A stretch of 64,000 bases of DNA from assembly GCF_025154015.1 (NCBI RefSeq), contig NZ_JAOAMV010000001.1, positions 310,001 through 374,000 of the forward strand. The letters run 5' to 3'. A program made the position numbers and the translations under genes. This DNA comes from Tsuneonella litorea. GTDB lineage: Bacteria; Pseudomonadota; Alphaproteobacteria; Sphingomonadales; Sphingomonadaceae. Shown here piece by piece: positions 23,724 through 32,557 of this stretch; within the stretch, counting starts at the first letter, position 1; each line of letters begins with the position of its first letter. The notes under the pieces were generated by a model. The model was not told where the DNA came from, ran no database searches, and saw only the letters and a list, made by a program, of their open reading frames with translations.

Positions 23724-25244
23724 GTGACGGACCCACCTCATCCCTTGCTGGACCCGGCGCTCGAAGGCGTGCTCGCGACGGCGCTCGACGCGGTCGTCGT
23801 CATGACGGGAGGCGGCCTCGTTGCCGGCTGGAATGGCGTTGCCGAAGACACGTTCGGCTGGCCCAGCAGCGAGGTGCTGGGGCGCAGCCTGTCCGAGCTC
23901 ATCATCCCGCTGCGGCACCGCGAAGCCCACCAAATGGGCATGCAGCGGCTGGCCGCCGGCGGGGAACCGCGCGTGCTCGGCCGACGGATCGAGATCACGG
24001 CGCTTCATCGCGACGGCCGCGAACTGCCGGTCGAGCTTTCGATCACGACCGCTCCCAGCTCTGCCGGCGAGGTATTCGTCGGTTTCATCAGGGACATATC
24101 CGAGCGCCAGGAAGCGGAACGCAAGGTCGAGCGCGAAGCGGTCAAGAACCGGCTGATGTTCGAGGTGGCCAGCATGGCCGCCGATTCGGATTCGTTCGAC
24201 GATGCCCTCTACCGCGCGCTGGGTGCCATCTGCGAGATTACCGGCTGGCCCGTCGGTCACGCGTTCGTCATCCCGATGGGCAACCAGCAGGTTATCCGAT
24301 CCTCCGGCGTCTGGTTCGAAGCGCAACCCGGAATCGCTGCCACCATCCGCCAGCGCACCGGGGAGATCGTATTCAGGCCGGGATACGGACTTCCCGGAAA
24401 GGTCCTCGAGACGGGCGAGGCCCAGTGGGTGTCTGACACCGCATCGGACACGAATTTTCCCCGGAAGAACACGGGCTTTCGGGGCGCGTTCGCCTTCCCG
24501 CTCAAGAGCGAGGGGCGAATCGTCGCCATCCTCGAGTTCTTTTCGCAAAATCCCGCTCCGCCCGACCCGGGGATCCTGTTGACCGTCCAGGCTCTCGGCG
24601 AGCAGGCGGGCCGCGTGTTCGAGCGCCTGCGGACCAACGAGCACGAGAAACTGCTGCTCCACGAACTCAACCACCGGGTGAAGAACATCCTGGCCGTGGT
24701 TCACGCCGTCGCGCAGCAGACCTTCCGCTCGGCCGGATCGCTCGAGGAAGCCCGGTCCGTGCTCGAGGGGCGGCTCGTCGCGATCGCCAAGGCGCAGGAC
24801 ATGCTCGTTTCGCAGAACATGCGCGGAGCGGTGCTCAAGGAGATAATCGAAAGCGCGCTGGCGGGAACGGGCATCGATGGCGGAAGGGCGATCCTTTCGG
24901 GGCCGGAAGTCGCGGTTTCGCCCCGACACGCGATCATGATTTCGCTCGCGATACATGAAATGGCCACGAACGCGATGAAGTACGGAGCCTTCTCGACGGG
25001 CAGCGGGCGGGTATCGATCGAGTGGGGTTTCGACGAGGATCGCGAGAACTTCATGTTCGGCTGGCGGGAAAGTGGAGGGCCGACCGTGTCCCCACCCACC
25101 CGCAAGGGGTTCGGAACCAGCCTGATCGAAAAGGGCCTGGCCGCGGACCTCGGCGGACAGATCACCCTCGACTATCGACCCGAAGGGCTCGTCTGCAATT
25201 TCCTCGGGCCGGTTCCCAAGCCGGCCCCGCTTCGCGGCAGCTAG
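23724..25244 (+). CDS. PAS-GAF HWE-type sensor histidine kinase
   Basis: 506 residues, cytoplasmic (no transmembrane segment). PAS domain (about 15-130), GAF domain (about 145-300) and HWE kinase core with LLHELNHRVKNILAVVHA (phospho-acceptor His313 of the H-E-x-x-H-R-x-x-N box), ATPase NEMATNAMKYGAFS-type box (HEMATNAMKYGA), the WRESGGP tryptophan-glutamate of HWE kinases and KGFGTSLIEKGL. GTG start. HWE kinases often feed PhyR general stress signalling; with divK next door a link to the cell cycle is possible but inferred. Confidence 0.9.
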   Translation: MTDPPHPLLDPALEGVLATALDAVVVMTGGGLVAGWNGVAEDTFGWPSSEVLGRSLSELIIPLRHREAHQMGMQRLAAGGEPRVLGRRIEITALHRDGRELPVELSITTAPSSAGEVFVGFIRDISERQEAERKVEREAVKNRLMFEVASMAADSDSFDDALYRALGAICEITGWPVGHAFVIPMGNQQVIRSSGVWFEAQPGIAATIRQRTGEIVFRPGYGLPGKVLETGEAQWVSDTASDTNFPRKNTGFRGAFAFPLKSEGRIVAILEFFSQNPAPPDPGILLTVQALGEQAGRVFERLRTNEHEKLLLHELNHRVKNILAVVHAVAQQTFRSAGSLEEARSVLEGRLVAIAKAQDMLVSQNMRGAVLKEIIESALAGTGIDGGRAILSGPEVAVSPRHAIMISLAIHEMATNAMKYGAFSTGSGRVSIEWGFDEDRENFMFGWRESGGPTVSPPTRKGFGTSLIEKGLAADLGGQITLDYRPEGLVCNFLGPVPKPAPLRGS

Positions 25245-25771
25245 TACATGGCTGCGATCTCGATCACGAAGGTGATCATCGTGGCGACCAGGCCGACGAT
25301 GAACAGGCGATAGGCGTATCCGAGGAAGCGGTATTTCTTGCGGTGGAGGACCTGGCCGTTCTGGTAGAGGTCGTGCAGCATCATGCGAAACATCGCCTCC
25401 TCGTCTTCGAGATCGCGGATCACCGCGTCGGCCCAGTCCTGCTCGTCGAGCAGCGCGAAGTGGCCGAAGAACAGCTTGTTCGGCTTGAATCCCGGCGGCG
25501 GCTTGGCGGTCTTGACCGCGGGTAGCACCGCCGAGACGCCACACAGCGCGGAAAGAAACGCGAAGACCGCCAGCACGGCGAGCGACCACGGCAGCGCCTG
25601 GTTGGAGGCGAGCGCGCGCCCGACCGAGAGCGAGAACACGACGAATGTCGCGCCCATCAGGATCGAAGCCTTCTGGTCGGCCATCTGCGACAGCTGAAGC
25701 GTGCTCGCCTGGGCTGTGCGGAGCATCTGCACCGCGTTGGGAGCGAAGCGCCCCGGCTCTGCTTGGTCCAT
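25241..25771 (-). CDS. PycTM-like (DUF5706) two-part membrane protein
   Basis: 176 residues with helices about 45-65 and 75-95 near the N-terminus and a C-terminal hydrophobic helix ending IEIAAMY; between them a soluble charged part FGHFALLDEQDWADAVIRDLEDEEAMFRMMLHDLYQNGQVLHRKKYRFL. This layout and the phrases resemble DUF5706, the Pycsar-effector-type family. I could not find a pyrimidine cyclase gene alongside, so this may be a housekeeping relative and not a defence effector. Convergent with the HWE kinase, 4-bp overlap. Confidence 0.6.
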   Translation of the reverse strand: MDQAEPGRFAPNAVQMLRTAQASTLQLSQMADQKASILMGATFVVFSLSVGRALASNQALPWSLAVLAVFAFLSALCGVSAVLPAVKTAKPPPGFKPNKLFFGHFALLDEQDWADAVIRDLEDEEAMFRMMLHDLYQNGQVLHRKKYRFLGYAYRLFIVGLVATMITFVIEIAAMY

Positions 25772-25921
25772 CGGCTCGCTCCCCTGCTGCCTCCGAGTCC
25801 GAGGTTGCCAAGCGGCCCCGCCCTTGACAAGCGGGCGTGGTAGTCGCTTTTCCCCCCTATTGCAGTGGCAGGCGCCCAACCACCGGAGCCGGTTGCACGA
25901 AAACAGGACAAAAAGACCATC

Positions 25922-26164
25922 ATGGACCGCGCACAAGTCGACGCCCGCATCCGCACGCTGGCCGAACCGTTCAACAAGAAGGAGGTCGGAATCGACGAGG
26001 ACACCTCGTTCGCCGGCGACCTCGAATTCGACAGCCTGACGGTGATGGACTTCGTCGCCGCGATCGAGGACGAGTTCGACATCATCATCAGCATGAACCA
26101 GCAGGCCGAGATCGAGACCTGGGGGGACCTGATCGATGCCGTGACCCGGATGGTGACCACGTGA
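25922..26164 (+). CDS. Acyl carrier protein for sphingolipid synthesis
   Basis: 80 residues with the phosphopantetheine-attachment Ser38 in LEFDSLTVMDFVAAIED. The usual ACP motif is DSL. Its stop overlaps the spt start as GTGA, matching the acp-spt pairing in Caulobacter and sphingomonads, where the ACP supplies acyl groups to serine palmitoyltransferase. Distinct from the fatty-acid AcpP. The 5' end of the frame (from 25865) is not needed. Confidence 0.9.
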   Translation: MDRAQVDARIRTLAEPFNKKEVGIDEDTSFAGDLEFDSLTVMDFVAAIEDEFDIIISMNQQAEIETWGDLIDAVTRMVTT

Positions 26165-27411
26165 GCGAAGGCATCATGCAGCCCGACCAGCCCCCCGAAC
26201 TGGCGGGCGAAGGCAAGGACCTGTTTTCCAAGTTCGACGACCTGATCGCGATGCGCGAGGGGCTTCTGGCGAGCGGGCAGGAAGATCCGTTCAGCCTGGT
26301 CATGGAGAAGGTCCTCTCCCCCACCCGCGCGATCTGCAACGGGCGCGACACCATCCTGCTCGGCACCTACAACTACATGGGCATGACCTTCGACCCCGAC
26401 GTCATCGCGGCGGGCAAGCAGGCGCTCGACGAGTACGGCTCGGGCACCACCGGCAGCCGCGTGCTCAACGGCACCTACCAGGGGCACAAGGCGTGCGAGG
26501 ACGCGCTCAGGGAATTCTACGCCATGGATCATGCCATGGTGTTTTCCACCGGCTACCAGGCGAACCTCGGCATCATTTCGACGATCGCCGGCAAGGGCGA
26601 CTACGTCGTGCTCGACATCGACAGCCACGCCTCGATCTGGGACGGCTGCGCGCTGGGCAACGCCGAGGTCGTGCCGTTCAAGCACAACGACATCGAGGCG
26701 ATGGACAAGCGGCTCGGCCGCATTCCCGAGGGCGCAGGCAAGCTGGTCGTGCTGGAGGGCGTCTACTCGATGCTCGGCGACGTCGCGCCGCTCAAGGAAA
26801 TGGTCGCGGTGGCCAAGAAGCACGGGGCCATGGTTCTCGTCGACGAGGCGCACTCGATGGGTTTCATCGGCGAGCACGGGCGCGGGGTCTGCGAAGCGGC
26901 AGGCGTGATGGACGACTGCGACTTCATCATCGGCACCTTCTCCAAGAGCGTCGGCACGGTCGGCGGCTTCTGCGTTTCGAACCACCCGAAATTCGAGATC
27001 ATGCGCCTCGTCTGCCGCCCTTACGTGTTCACCGCGAGCCTGCCGCCGAGCGTGGTGGCGACCGCCGCCACCAGCATCCGCAAGCTGATGCACGGCTCGA
27101 ACAAGCGCGCCCACCTGTGGGAGAATTCGAAGCGGCTGCACCAGGGGCTGACCGCGCTCGGCTTCGAACTGGGCACCAAGCAGCCGCAGAGCGCGATCGT
27201 CGCGGTGATCATGCCCGACCTTCCGCGCGGCGCGGCGATGTGGGAGGCGCTTCTCAAGGAGGGGCTCTACGTCAACCTCGCCCGCCCGCCGGCGACGCCT
27301 GCCAACATGACGCTCCTGCGCTGTTCGCTGTGCGCCGAGCATTCGAGCGAGGAAGTCGAGACGATCCTGGGCATGTTCGGACGCGCGGGCAAGGCGGTGG
27401 GGATCATCTGA
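26161..27411 (+). CDS. spt: Serine palmitoyltransferase
   Basis: PLP enzyme condensing L-serine with palmitoyl thioester to 3-ketodihydrosphingosine, the first step of sphingolipid synthesis. 416 residues from GTG at 26161. Alpha-oxoamine synthase motifs: GSGTTGSRVLNGT, VLVDEAHSMGFIG and Lys262 in GTFSKSVGTVGGF as PLP lysine. Length and K position agree with Sphingomonas paucimobilis SPT. The downstream sphingolipid genes are not next to it. Confidence 0.94.
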   Translation: MSEGIMQPDQPPELAGEGKDLFSKFDDLIAMREGLLASGQEDPFSLVMEKVLSPTRAICNGRDTILLGTYNYMGMTFDPDVIAAGKQALDEYGSGTTGSRVLNGTYQGHKACEDALREFYAMDHAMVFSTGYQANLGIISTIAGKGDYVVLDIDSHASIWDGCALGNAEVVPFKHNDIEAMDKRLGRIPEGAGKLVVLEGVYSMLGDVAPLKEMVAVAKKHGAMVLVDEAHSMGFIGEHGRGVCEAAGVMDDCDFIIGTFSKSVGTVGGFCVSNHPKFEIMRLVCRPYVFTASLPPSVVATAATSIRKLMHGSNKRAHLWENSKRLHQGLTALGFELGTKQPQSAIVAVIMPDLPRGAAMWEALLKEGLYVNLARPPATPANMTLLRCSLCAEHSSEEVETILGMFGRAGKAVGII

Positions 27412-27424
27412 TCCCCGCGCCCGC

Positions 27425-28756
27425 CTAGCCCGGGTTGCGCGGAGTGCGCTGCGGGCCGGCGGGCGAGGACACCTCCACCGCCGCCGCGCTGCCGTTCTCG
27501 ACCACGAACGCGATCCGCTGGGCGGGCGCCTGTTCGAACGCGAAGGTATCGCCGCCCAGGGCGATCAGCCTGGTGGCGGGGCCGTTGCCGCGCTGCGAGG
27601 TGAGCGTTCCGTCCGCGCCGACCGCGATGGTGCGATCGCCGTACCGGCCGAGATAGGTGGACGGAGGGTTCGCCGGCGCGGTCCCGTCCGCCATCGCGCG
27701 GTAGACCGGCAGGATCGCCTCGAGCGCTTGTCGCTCGCCGTCGCGCGCGCCGGGAATCATCGCCGCTACCGCCTCGGCCTGCGCGCGTTCCAGCGCGCGG
27801 TCCTGCGGCACCGCCACGGCGGGCGCGATGCCCGTGCGTTCCCAGCCCTTGCCGGTCCTCGCGTGAAGCGCCTGGCTGGTCGAAACCGAGATCAGGTGGC
27901 CGCCGGGCAGCGCGAAGAACATGTTGTTGAACCCGCCGCCGCCCGTGGTCTCCCCGACCAGCTTGGCGAAGCCGAAGGCATCCACATGAGCGGCGAACTC
28001 CTCGCCCGCGGAAAAGGTGCGCGACGAGGTGAGCACGAAGACCGGCTTGCCGGCGAGGCTGAACGGCGCGGCGCCGCTGACCGATACCTCGGGCTCCTCG
28101 CCGCGGGTCTGGAAGCGCATGAGCGGGGTGCCTTCCGGGACGAAATAGCTCGCCATCGCGGCGACCGCTTCGGCCGCACCGCCGCCCATCCGTCTGTGAT
28201 CGATGATGATCGCCGATCCGCCGCGCAGGAATTCCATCGCATTGGCCAGTGCGCTCTCCGATTCCGGCGTGCCCCAGGCGAACACCGTATGGTCGACGTA
28301 ACGGATGTTGCCGGGCAGCACCTCCATCCGCCGGAAGCCGGCGTTGTTGAGCGCGATCATCCGGATCATCGCCGGGGTGAGCTCGTCCTCGCCGGCGAAA
28401 GCCCCGCCATGGGCGGCGAGGTCGGCCGAGCGGACTGGATCGTACGATGCGCCAAGGTGCCCGTCTGGCGTCACCGACCGCATCACCCCGTTGATCGCCT
28501 CGGCGAGCGCTCGTCCCGAAAGGCCGGCGAAATCACCGTTCGCCTGCGCCTTCGCGAGTGCCGCGTCGAGCGCCGCGCCGGTCTCGGCAATGACATAGCG
28601 ATCGCGAACGAGTTGACGCACGGCGTCGACGACGGTGCGCGCGTCGACCGCGTTCGGGGCAGTCGCGGCCGGCGGCGCGGGCTCGGCCGCGGAGGCCGCC
28701 CCGATCGTGCTTCCGGCAAGGGCCATCGCTGCCATCAGTCGTACACAAGTGACCAT
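27425..28756 (-). CDS. S41-family peptidase (Tsp/IRBP-like), exported
   Basis: 443 residues with signal peptide (cleavage near ASAAEPA). S41 peptidase domain with the catalytic serine in VLTSSRTFSAGEEFA and the beta-sheet FLRGGSAIIIDHRRMGGG; C-terminal domain with YRAMADGTAPANPPSTYLGRYGDRTIAVG. The catalytic lysine of CtpA types is not obvious, so this is closer to the C-terminal-processing-like tricorn/IRBP group. Convergent with spt, 14 bp apart. Confidence 0.78.
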   Translation of the reverse strand: MVTCVRLMAAMALAGSTIGAASAAEPAPPAATAPNAVDARTVVDAVRQLVRDRYVIAETGAALDAALAKAQANGDFAGLSGRALAEAINGVMRSVTPDGHLGASYDPVRSADLAAHGGAFAGEDELTPAMIRMIALNNAGFRRMEVLPGNIRYVDHTVFAWGTPESESALANAMEFLRGGSAIIIDHRRMGGGAAEAVAAMASYFVPEGTPLMRFQTRGEEPEVSVSGAAPFSLAGKPVFVLTSSRTFSAGEEFAAHVDAFGFAKLVGETTGGGGFNNMFFALPGGHLISVSTSQALHARTGKGWERTGIAPAVAVPQDRALERAQAEAVAAMIPGARDGERQALEAILPVYRAMADGTAPANPPSTYLGRYGDRTIAVGADGTLTSQRGNGPATRLIALGGDTFAFEQAPAQRIAFVVENGSAAAVEVSSPAGPQRTPRNPG

Positions 28757-28881
28757 CTACTTCCCTTTCCAGGCTCAACTTTCTCCAAAATCCTTTTAGC
28801 TTGGCCCGCGCGCGTGGTCCGGGCAAAGATTTGTCGCTATTTGCCCGTTTCGGGCACCGCGAAGGGGTAGGTTGCAAGAAA

Positions 28882-29349
28882 ATGCGCGAATGGGACGGCT
28901 ATGATCGCAGGCTCCTGGCGCTACTGCAGGAGAATGCCCTGGCGACCGCCGAAGATCTTGCCCGCGACGTCGCCCTGTCTCCGTCGGCGATCGCCCGGCG
29001 TGTGCGCCGAATGCGCGAGGACGGCACGATCCTGGCCGACCGAGCAGTGGTCAGCGGGGAGGTCGGTCCGTTCCTTTCGGCAATGGTCGATGTCCAGCTC
29101 GATCGCCACGCGTTGCAGCCGGTCGAGGAGTTTCTCAGGCGCCTGGAACGACGACCCGAGGTGCAGGTGATCTTTGAACTGGCGGGGCCGCTCGACCTGA
29201 TGGTCCTGGTGGTGGTCGACGACATGGATGCGTTCAATGCGTTCGCCGATGCAGCACTCGGCGACGACCCGGCAGTCCGCCGCTACGAGACCCGCTTCGT
29301 CAAGCGCCGGCGCAAGTTCACGACGGCTTGGCCGATTCCGTTGGATTGA
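28882..29349 (+). CDS. Lrp/AsnC-family transcriptional regulator
   Basis: 155 residues from ATG at 28882. Winged helix with AEDLARDVALSPSAIARRVRRMREDGTILADRAVVS (helix-turn-helix about 24-60), then the RAM/AsnC effector domain FLSAMVDVQLDRHALQPVEEFLRRLERRPEV and ELAGPLDLMVLVVV. No clear operator. It lies upstream of the TauE gene but does not overlap. Confidence 0.87.
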   Translation: MREWDGYDRRLLALLQENALATAEDLARDVALSPSAIARRVRRMREDGTILADRAVVSGEVGPFLSAMVDVQLDRHALQPVEEFLRRLERRPEVQVIFELAGPLDLMVLVVVDDMDAFNAFADAALGDDPAVRRYETRFVKRRRKFTTAWPIPLD

Positions 29350-29418
29350 AGTCGCCCGTTGGAATGCAGCGCCCATGGGGAAGGCGGACGTCGGGCTTGA
29401 CTAGCAGCGGCCGGTCAT

Positions 29419-29438
29419 ACATTAGACATGTCTAATGT
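29419..29438. promoter_or_regulatory. Perfect 20-bp palindrome before TauE/SafE gene
   Basis: Half-site ACATTAGACA followed by its exact reverse complement, with no spacer. It is AT-rich against a GC-rich background and ends 30 nt before the ATG at 29469. This is the typical position of a repressor operator; BigR/ArsR-type regulators of sulfur exporters bind ATTAG-type palindromes, so a sulfide-responsive repressor is a possibility. No such regulator gene lies in the window. Confidence 0.6.
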
Positions 29439-29468
29439 GTTCCTCCACCAACATCGCCCGCTGACGCC

Positions 29469-30248
29469 ATGGAGGCCGGCACCATCGCCGCAGTAATCGC
29501 CTCGGGCGCGCTGATCGGGTTCGTGCTGGGCTTGGTGGGCGGAGGCGGCTCGATCCTGGCCGTGCCGCTGCTGGTCTATATCGTCGGGCTCGACAGCCCG
29601 CACGCGGCGATCGGTACCGCCGCCGTCGCGGTTGCCCTCAACGCAGCCGCGGGCCTCGCGGGCCATGCCCGGGCGGGGAACGTGAAGTGGAATTGCGCGC
29701 TCGTGTTTGCGGGTGCCGGGATGCTCGGCGCGGCGATCGGGGCCGAGGCGGGCAAGGCGATGAACGGGCAGCACCTGCTTGCGGCGTTCGGCGGACTGAT
29801 GATCGTCGTCGGCGGGCTGATGCTGCGCGGGCGCAAGGGCGGCTCGGATCCGGACGTGCACCTCGACAGGACCAGCGCGCGCCACCTGTTGCCGCGCCTC
29901 GTCGGATACGGTCTCGGCGTGGGGCTGCTCGCCGGGTTCTTCGGAATCGGCGGGGGCTTCCTGATCGTACCCGGCCTCATCGCGGCGACCGCGATGCCCA
30001 TCGGGGTGGCGGTCGGCACCTCGCTGGTGGTGGTGACCGCGCTGGGCGCGACGACCGCCGGCTCCTACGCCCTGTCAGGCTATGTCGACTGGGGCCTGGT
30101 CGCATGGCTGGTGGCGGGCGGGATCGCGGGGTCGGTCCTTGGCCGGATGGCCGGGGTTCGCCTCGCCGCGCGCAAGAACCTTCTCGAACGGGGATTTGCC
30201 GCGGTGGTAATCGCGGTCGGCGCATTCGTCGCGGCGACCAGCCTCTGA
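29469..30248 (+). CDS. TauE/SafE family membrane permease
   Basis: 259 residues, eight hydrophobic segments. Motif LGLVGGGGSILAVPLLVYIVGLDSPHAAIGTAAVAVALNA is typical of the DUF81 subgroup that occurs with sulfur genes, and the second repeat has GIGGGFLIVPGLIAATAMPIGVAVGTSLVVV. Substrate unknown; the palindrome before it suggests control by a small-molecule-responsive repressor. 56 bp before the OsmC gene. Confidence 0.87.
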   Translation: MEAGTIAAVIASGALIGFVLGLVGGGGSILAVPLLVYIVGLDSPHAAIGTAAVAVALNAAAGLAGHARAGNVKWNCALVFAGAGMLGAAIGAEAGKAMNGQHLLAAFGGLMIVVGGLMLRGRKGGSDPDVHLDRTSARHLLPRLVGYGLGVGLLAGFFGIGGGFLIVPGLIAATAMPIGVAVGTSLVVVTALGATTAGSYALSGYVDWGLVAWLVAGGIAGSVLGRMAGVRLAARKNLLERGFAAVVIAVGAFVAATSL

Positions 30249-30304
30249 CCCTGCGCGGAACCCAGGCCCCGCCCGTCCGTCTCTGGTGCGAAGGAGACGA
30301 ACGG

Positions 30305-30736
30305 ATGACCATCGTGAAATCGGGCAGCGCAAGGTACGAAGGCCTCGGCAAGGAAGGCAAGGGACACGTCAGCACCCAGTCGGGCGCTCTCGACGACCAG
30401 CCCTACGGCTTCCAGACCCGCTTCGAGGACAGGCCCGGCACCAACCCCGAGGAACTGGTCGCCGCCGCGCACGCGGCGTGCTTCACGATGGCGCTCAGCT
30501 TTGCGCTGGCCCGGGCCGGGCACGGTGACGGCACGCTCGAAACGACGGCGAAGGTCAGCCTCGACAAGGAGGGCGACGCGTTCACCATCACACGCTCGGA
30601 CCTGGTCCTCACGGGCACTGTATTGGGCATCGACGAAGCGGAGTTCATGCGGCTGGCCAACGAGGCCAAGGCGAACTGCCCGGTGTCGAAACTGCTGAAC
30701 GCCGAGATCACCCTCGAGGCCACCTTCGGCGGCTAG
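30305..30736 (+). CDS. osmC: OsmC family peroxiredoxin
   Basis: 143 residues. Two redox cysteines: AAHAACFTMALSFA and KANCPVSKLLNAEITLEA. This is the OsmC type. ATG at 30305 follows AAGGAGACG. With the TauE gene it may form an operon responding to sulfur or peroxide stress (inferred). Its stop overlaps the convergent VTT gene by 4 bp. Confidence 0.9.
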   Translation: MTIVKSGSARYEGLGKEGKGHVSTQSGALDDQPYGFQTRFEDRPGTNPEELVAAAHAACFTMALSFALARAGHGDGTLETTAKVSLDKEGDAFTITRSDLVLTGTVLGIDEAEFMRLANEAKANCPVSKLLNAEITLEATFGG

Positions 30737-31371
30737 GCCGGCTGCACCGCCTCGACCGAGGAGCACGCGTCGGTCTTCGCCGGATCGCCGCCGGAAAGCA
30801 GGGTGATCGCGAGGAAGCCGCCGACGACCAGCACCACGAAGCCAATTGTCACGAGGCCGAGGTACTTGTCGATGAAGCGCTTGATCGGCGCGCCGAACAG
30901 GCGGAACAGCACGCCCACGATCATGAAGCTGATCGACCGGCTGACCACGCTTGCCAGGATAAAGGGGATCAGCGGCATCGCGATGAAGCCGGCGGTGATC
31001 GTCAGCAGCTTGAACGGGATCGGTGTGGCGCCCTTGATCATGATGATCTCGGCGCCGTACTCGCGCAGGTAGCAGGCCGCCTTGGGAAAGCTATCGGTCA
31101 GGCCCAGCGCGCCCAGCAACTGCTGGCCCACAGTGTCGTAAAGCGCATAGCCGATCGCATAGCCGAGCAATCCGCCGGCGACCGATGCGATCGTGGCGAC
31201 GACTGCAAAGCGAATCGCCTTCTTCGGTTCGGCGAGGCACATCAGGCCGAGCAGGGGATGCGGCGGGATCGGGAAGAAGCTGGCCTCCACGAAGGAAAAC
31301 AGCGCGAGCCATCCGACGGCATGGCGATGCGCCGCCTTTTCCATCGTCCAATCGTAAAGCTTGCGAAGCAT
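30733..31371 (-). CDS. VTT/DedA-related (YqaA-type) membrane protein
   Basis: 212 residues with the VTT pattern: FSFVEASFFPIPPHPLLGLMCLAEPKKA, GGLLGYAIGYALYDTVGQQLL, IIMIKGATPIPFKLLTITAGF and SRSISFMIVGVLFRLFG. Distant DedA relatives of this kind are linked to lipid scrambling in the membrane. ATG start. Downstream 230 bp before the GTA remnant holds no other gene. Confidence 0.85.
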   Translation of the reverse strand: MLRKLYDWTMEKAAHRHAVGWLALFSFVEASFFPIPPHPLLGLMCLAEPKKAIRFAVVATIASVAGGLLGYAIGYALYDTVGQQLLGALGLTDSFPKAACYLREYGAEIIMIKGATPIPFKLLTITAGFIAMPLIPFILASVVSRSISFMIVGVLFRLFGAPIKRFIDKYLGLVTIGFVVLVVGGFLAITLLSGGDPAKTDACSSVEAVQPA

Positions 31372-31535
31372 GCGCGTCCCTACCCGTCTGGTCGCGGGCC
31401 TCTACGCGAAGCGGCAACACGGCACAATCGGCAACGTTGATTAACCTTTTTGGCACTTTCAGCTTGACATCGTAACGATCATTGGTTAGTCAACAGGAAC
31501 ATCGCGATGGTGTGATTCGCCGCTGAGGCGATCTT

Positions 31536-31565
31536 GACGGGCGGGAGCTGCGCTTCCCGCCCGTC
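31536..31565 (+). terminator. GC-rich hairpin before the GTA remnant
   Basis: Stem GACGGGCGGGA / TCCCGCCCGTC (31536-31546 with 31555-31565), 8-nt loop. The T-tract after it is short (TTCG), so it may be a weak terminator or leader hairpin ahead of the gene at 31602. The rest of the 230-bp gap carries TTGACA at 31464-31469, a possible -35. Confidence 0.5.
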
Positions 31566-31601
31566 TTCGCGTCCGCCGTCGCCAATTCGGGATCGCACGA
31601 C

Positions 31602-32102
31602 ATGGCAGCTCGCGGGAAGCAGGCGGCGGGGGCGAAGAAGAAGGCGCCGCCCAGGGCTCGGTGGCAGGCCGATTTCCTCGCCGCGCTCGCTCACAGTTCG
31701 AACGTCACCCTCGCCGCGCAGAAGGCCGGGGTCGACGTCAGCACCGTCTACCGCTCGCGGCGCGCGGAACCCGACTTCTACCGCCGCTGGCAGGAGGCGC
31801 TGGCGGAAGGATACGACAACCTCGAGATGGACCTGCTCCACCGCCTGCGGATCGGCCAGCTCGAAGGCGGCAAGGCCCAGGCCCGGCGCAAGTTCGACAA
31901 TGCGATCGCATTTCGCCTGCTGACCGCCCACCGCGAGGCGGTCGGCCGGCAAAAGGCGCTGCGCGCGAGCGAGGACGAGGACGCGATCATCGCCTCGATC
32001 ACCGAAAAGCTCGAGAAGATGAAGGAGCGCCAGGAGGCCGCACGGGCGATGGCCGAGGAAGACAGCGCGTACCAGGCTGGCGCCCCGGCGGACGACGAAT
32101 GA
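31602..32102 (+). CDS. GTA/phage small terminase-like DNA-binding protein
   Basis: 166 residues with a helix-turn-helix: SNVTLAAQKAGVDVSTVYRSRRAEPDFYRRWQEAL (about 28-62), then a coiled-coil stretch AIIASITEKLEKMKERQEAARAMAEED at the C-terminus. This pattern occurs in small terminase subunits. The following gene, a large terminase, begins inside its stop (ATGA). Together they look like the first genes of a gene transfer agent cluster; the rest is lost. Confidence 0.7.
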   Translation: MAARGKQAAGAKKKAPPRARWQADFLAALAHSSNVTLAAQKAGVDVSTVYRSRRAEPDFYRRWQEALAEGYDNLEMDLLHRLRIGQLEGGKAQARRKFDNAIAFRLLTAHREAVGRQKALRASEDEDAIIASITEKLEKMKERQEAARAMAEEDSAYQAGAPADDE

Positions 32103-32557
32103 CGGCGCGCACCGACCTTCTGCGCGCACTGCTCGACTGTCCGCAGGAGGACCGGCCCGCGGAACTCCGCAAACTGAGCGAGATCGAGCAGCGCGAACTG
32201 CGCTATTTCTGGAAGCTGTGGGCGCGGCCCGACCAGCTGCCCCCGCCGGGCGACTGGCAGACCTGGCTGATCAGCGCGGGTCGCGGCTTCGGCAAGACGC
32301 GCGCGGGCGCCGAATGGGTCCGCGAATACGCCCGCCGCCACCCGGATTGCCGGATCGCGCTCGTCGGCGCCTCGCTCGGCGAAGCGCGCAGCGTGATGGT
32401 CGAGGGCGAGAGCGGGCTGCTCGCGGTCTGCCCGCCGGAAAACCTGCCGGTGTTCGAACCGTCGCTGAAACGGCTCAGTTGGGGCAACGGGGCGCAGGCC
32501 TTTCTCTACTCGGCCGCCGAACCGGAGTCGCTGCGCGGACCCCAGCATCACATCGCT
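32099..32557 (+). pseudogene. Terminase large subunit, 3'-truncated (GTA remnant)
   Basis: The first about 153 codons of a terminase large subunit. TWLISAGRGFGKTRAGAEWVREYARRHPD includes Walker A, and the reading stays terminase-like to LRGPQHHIA at about 32557. An intact gene would continue with the WCDE Walker B region and nuclease domain; instead the sequence switches to DUF2793 in another frame. The rest of the ORF to 32797 is nonsense. Start ATG overlaps the previous gene by 4 nt. Confidence 0.85.

Noticed and set aside
31430-31500. CtrA control of the GTA remnant
   Set aside because: Single TTAA half-sites occur but no TTAA-N7-TTAAC pair.
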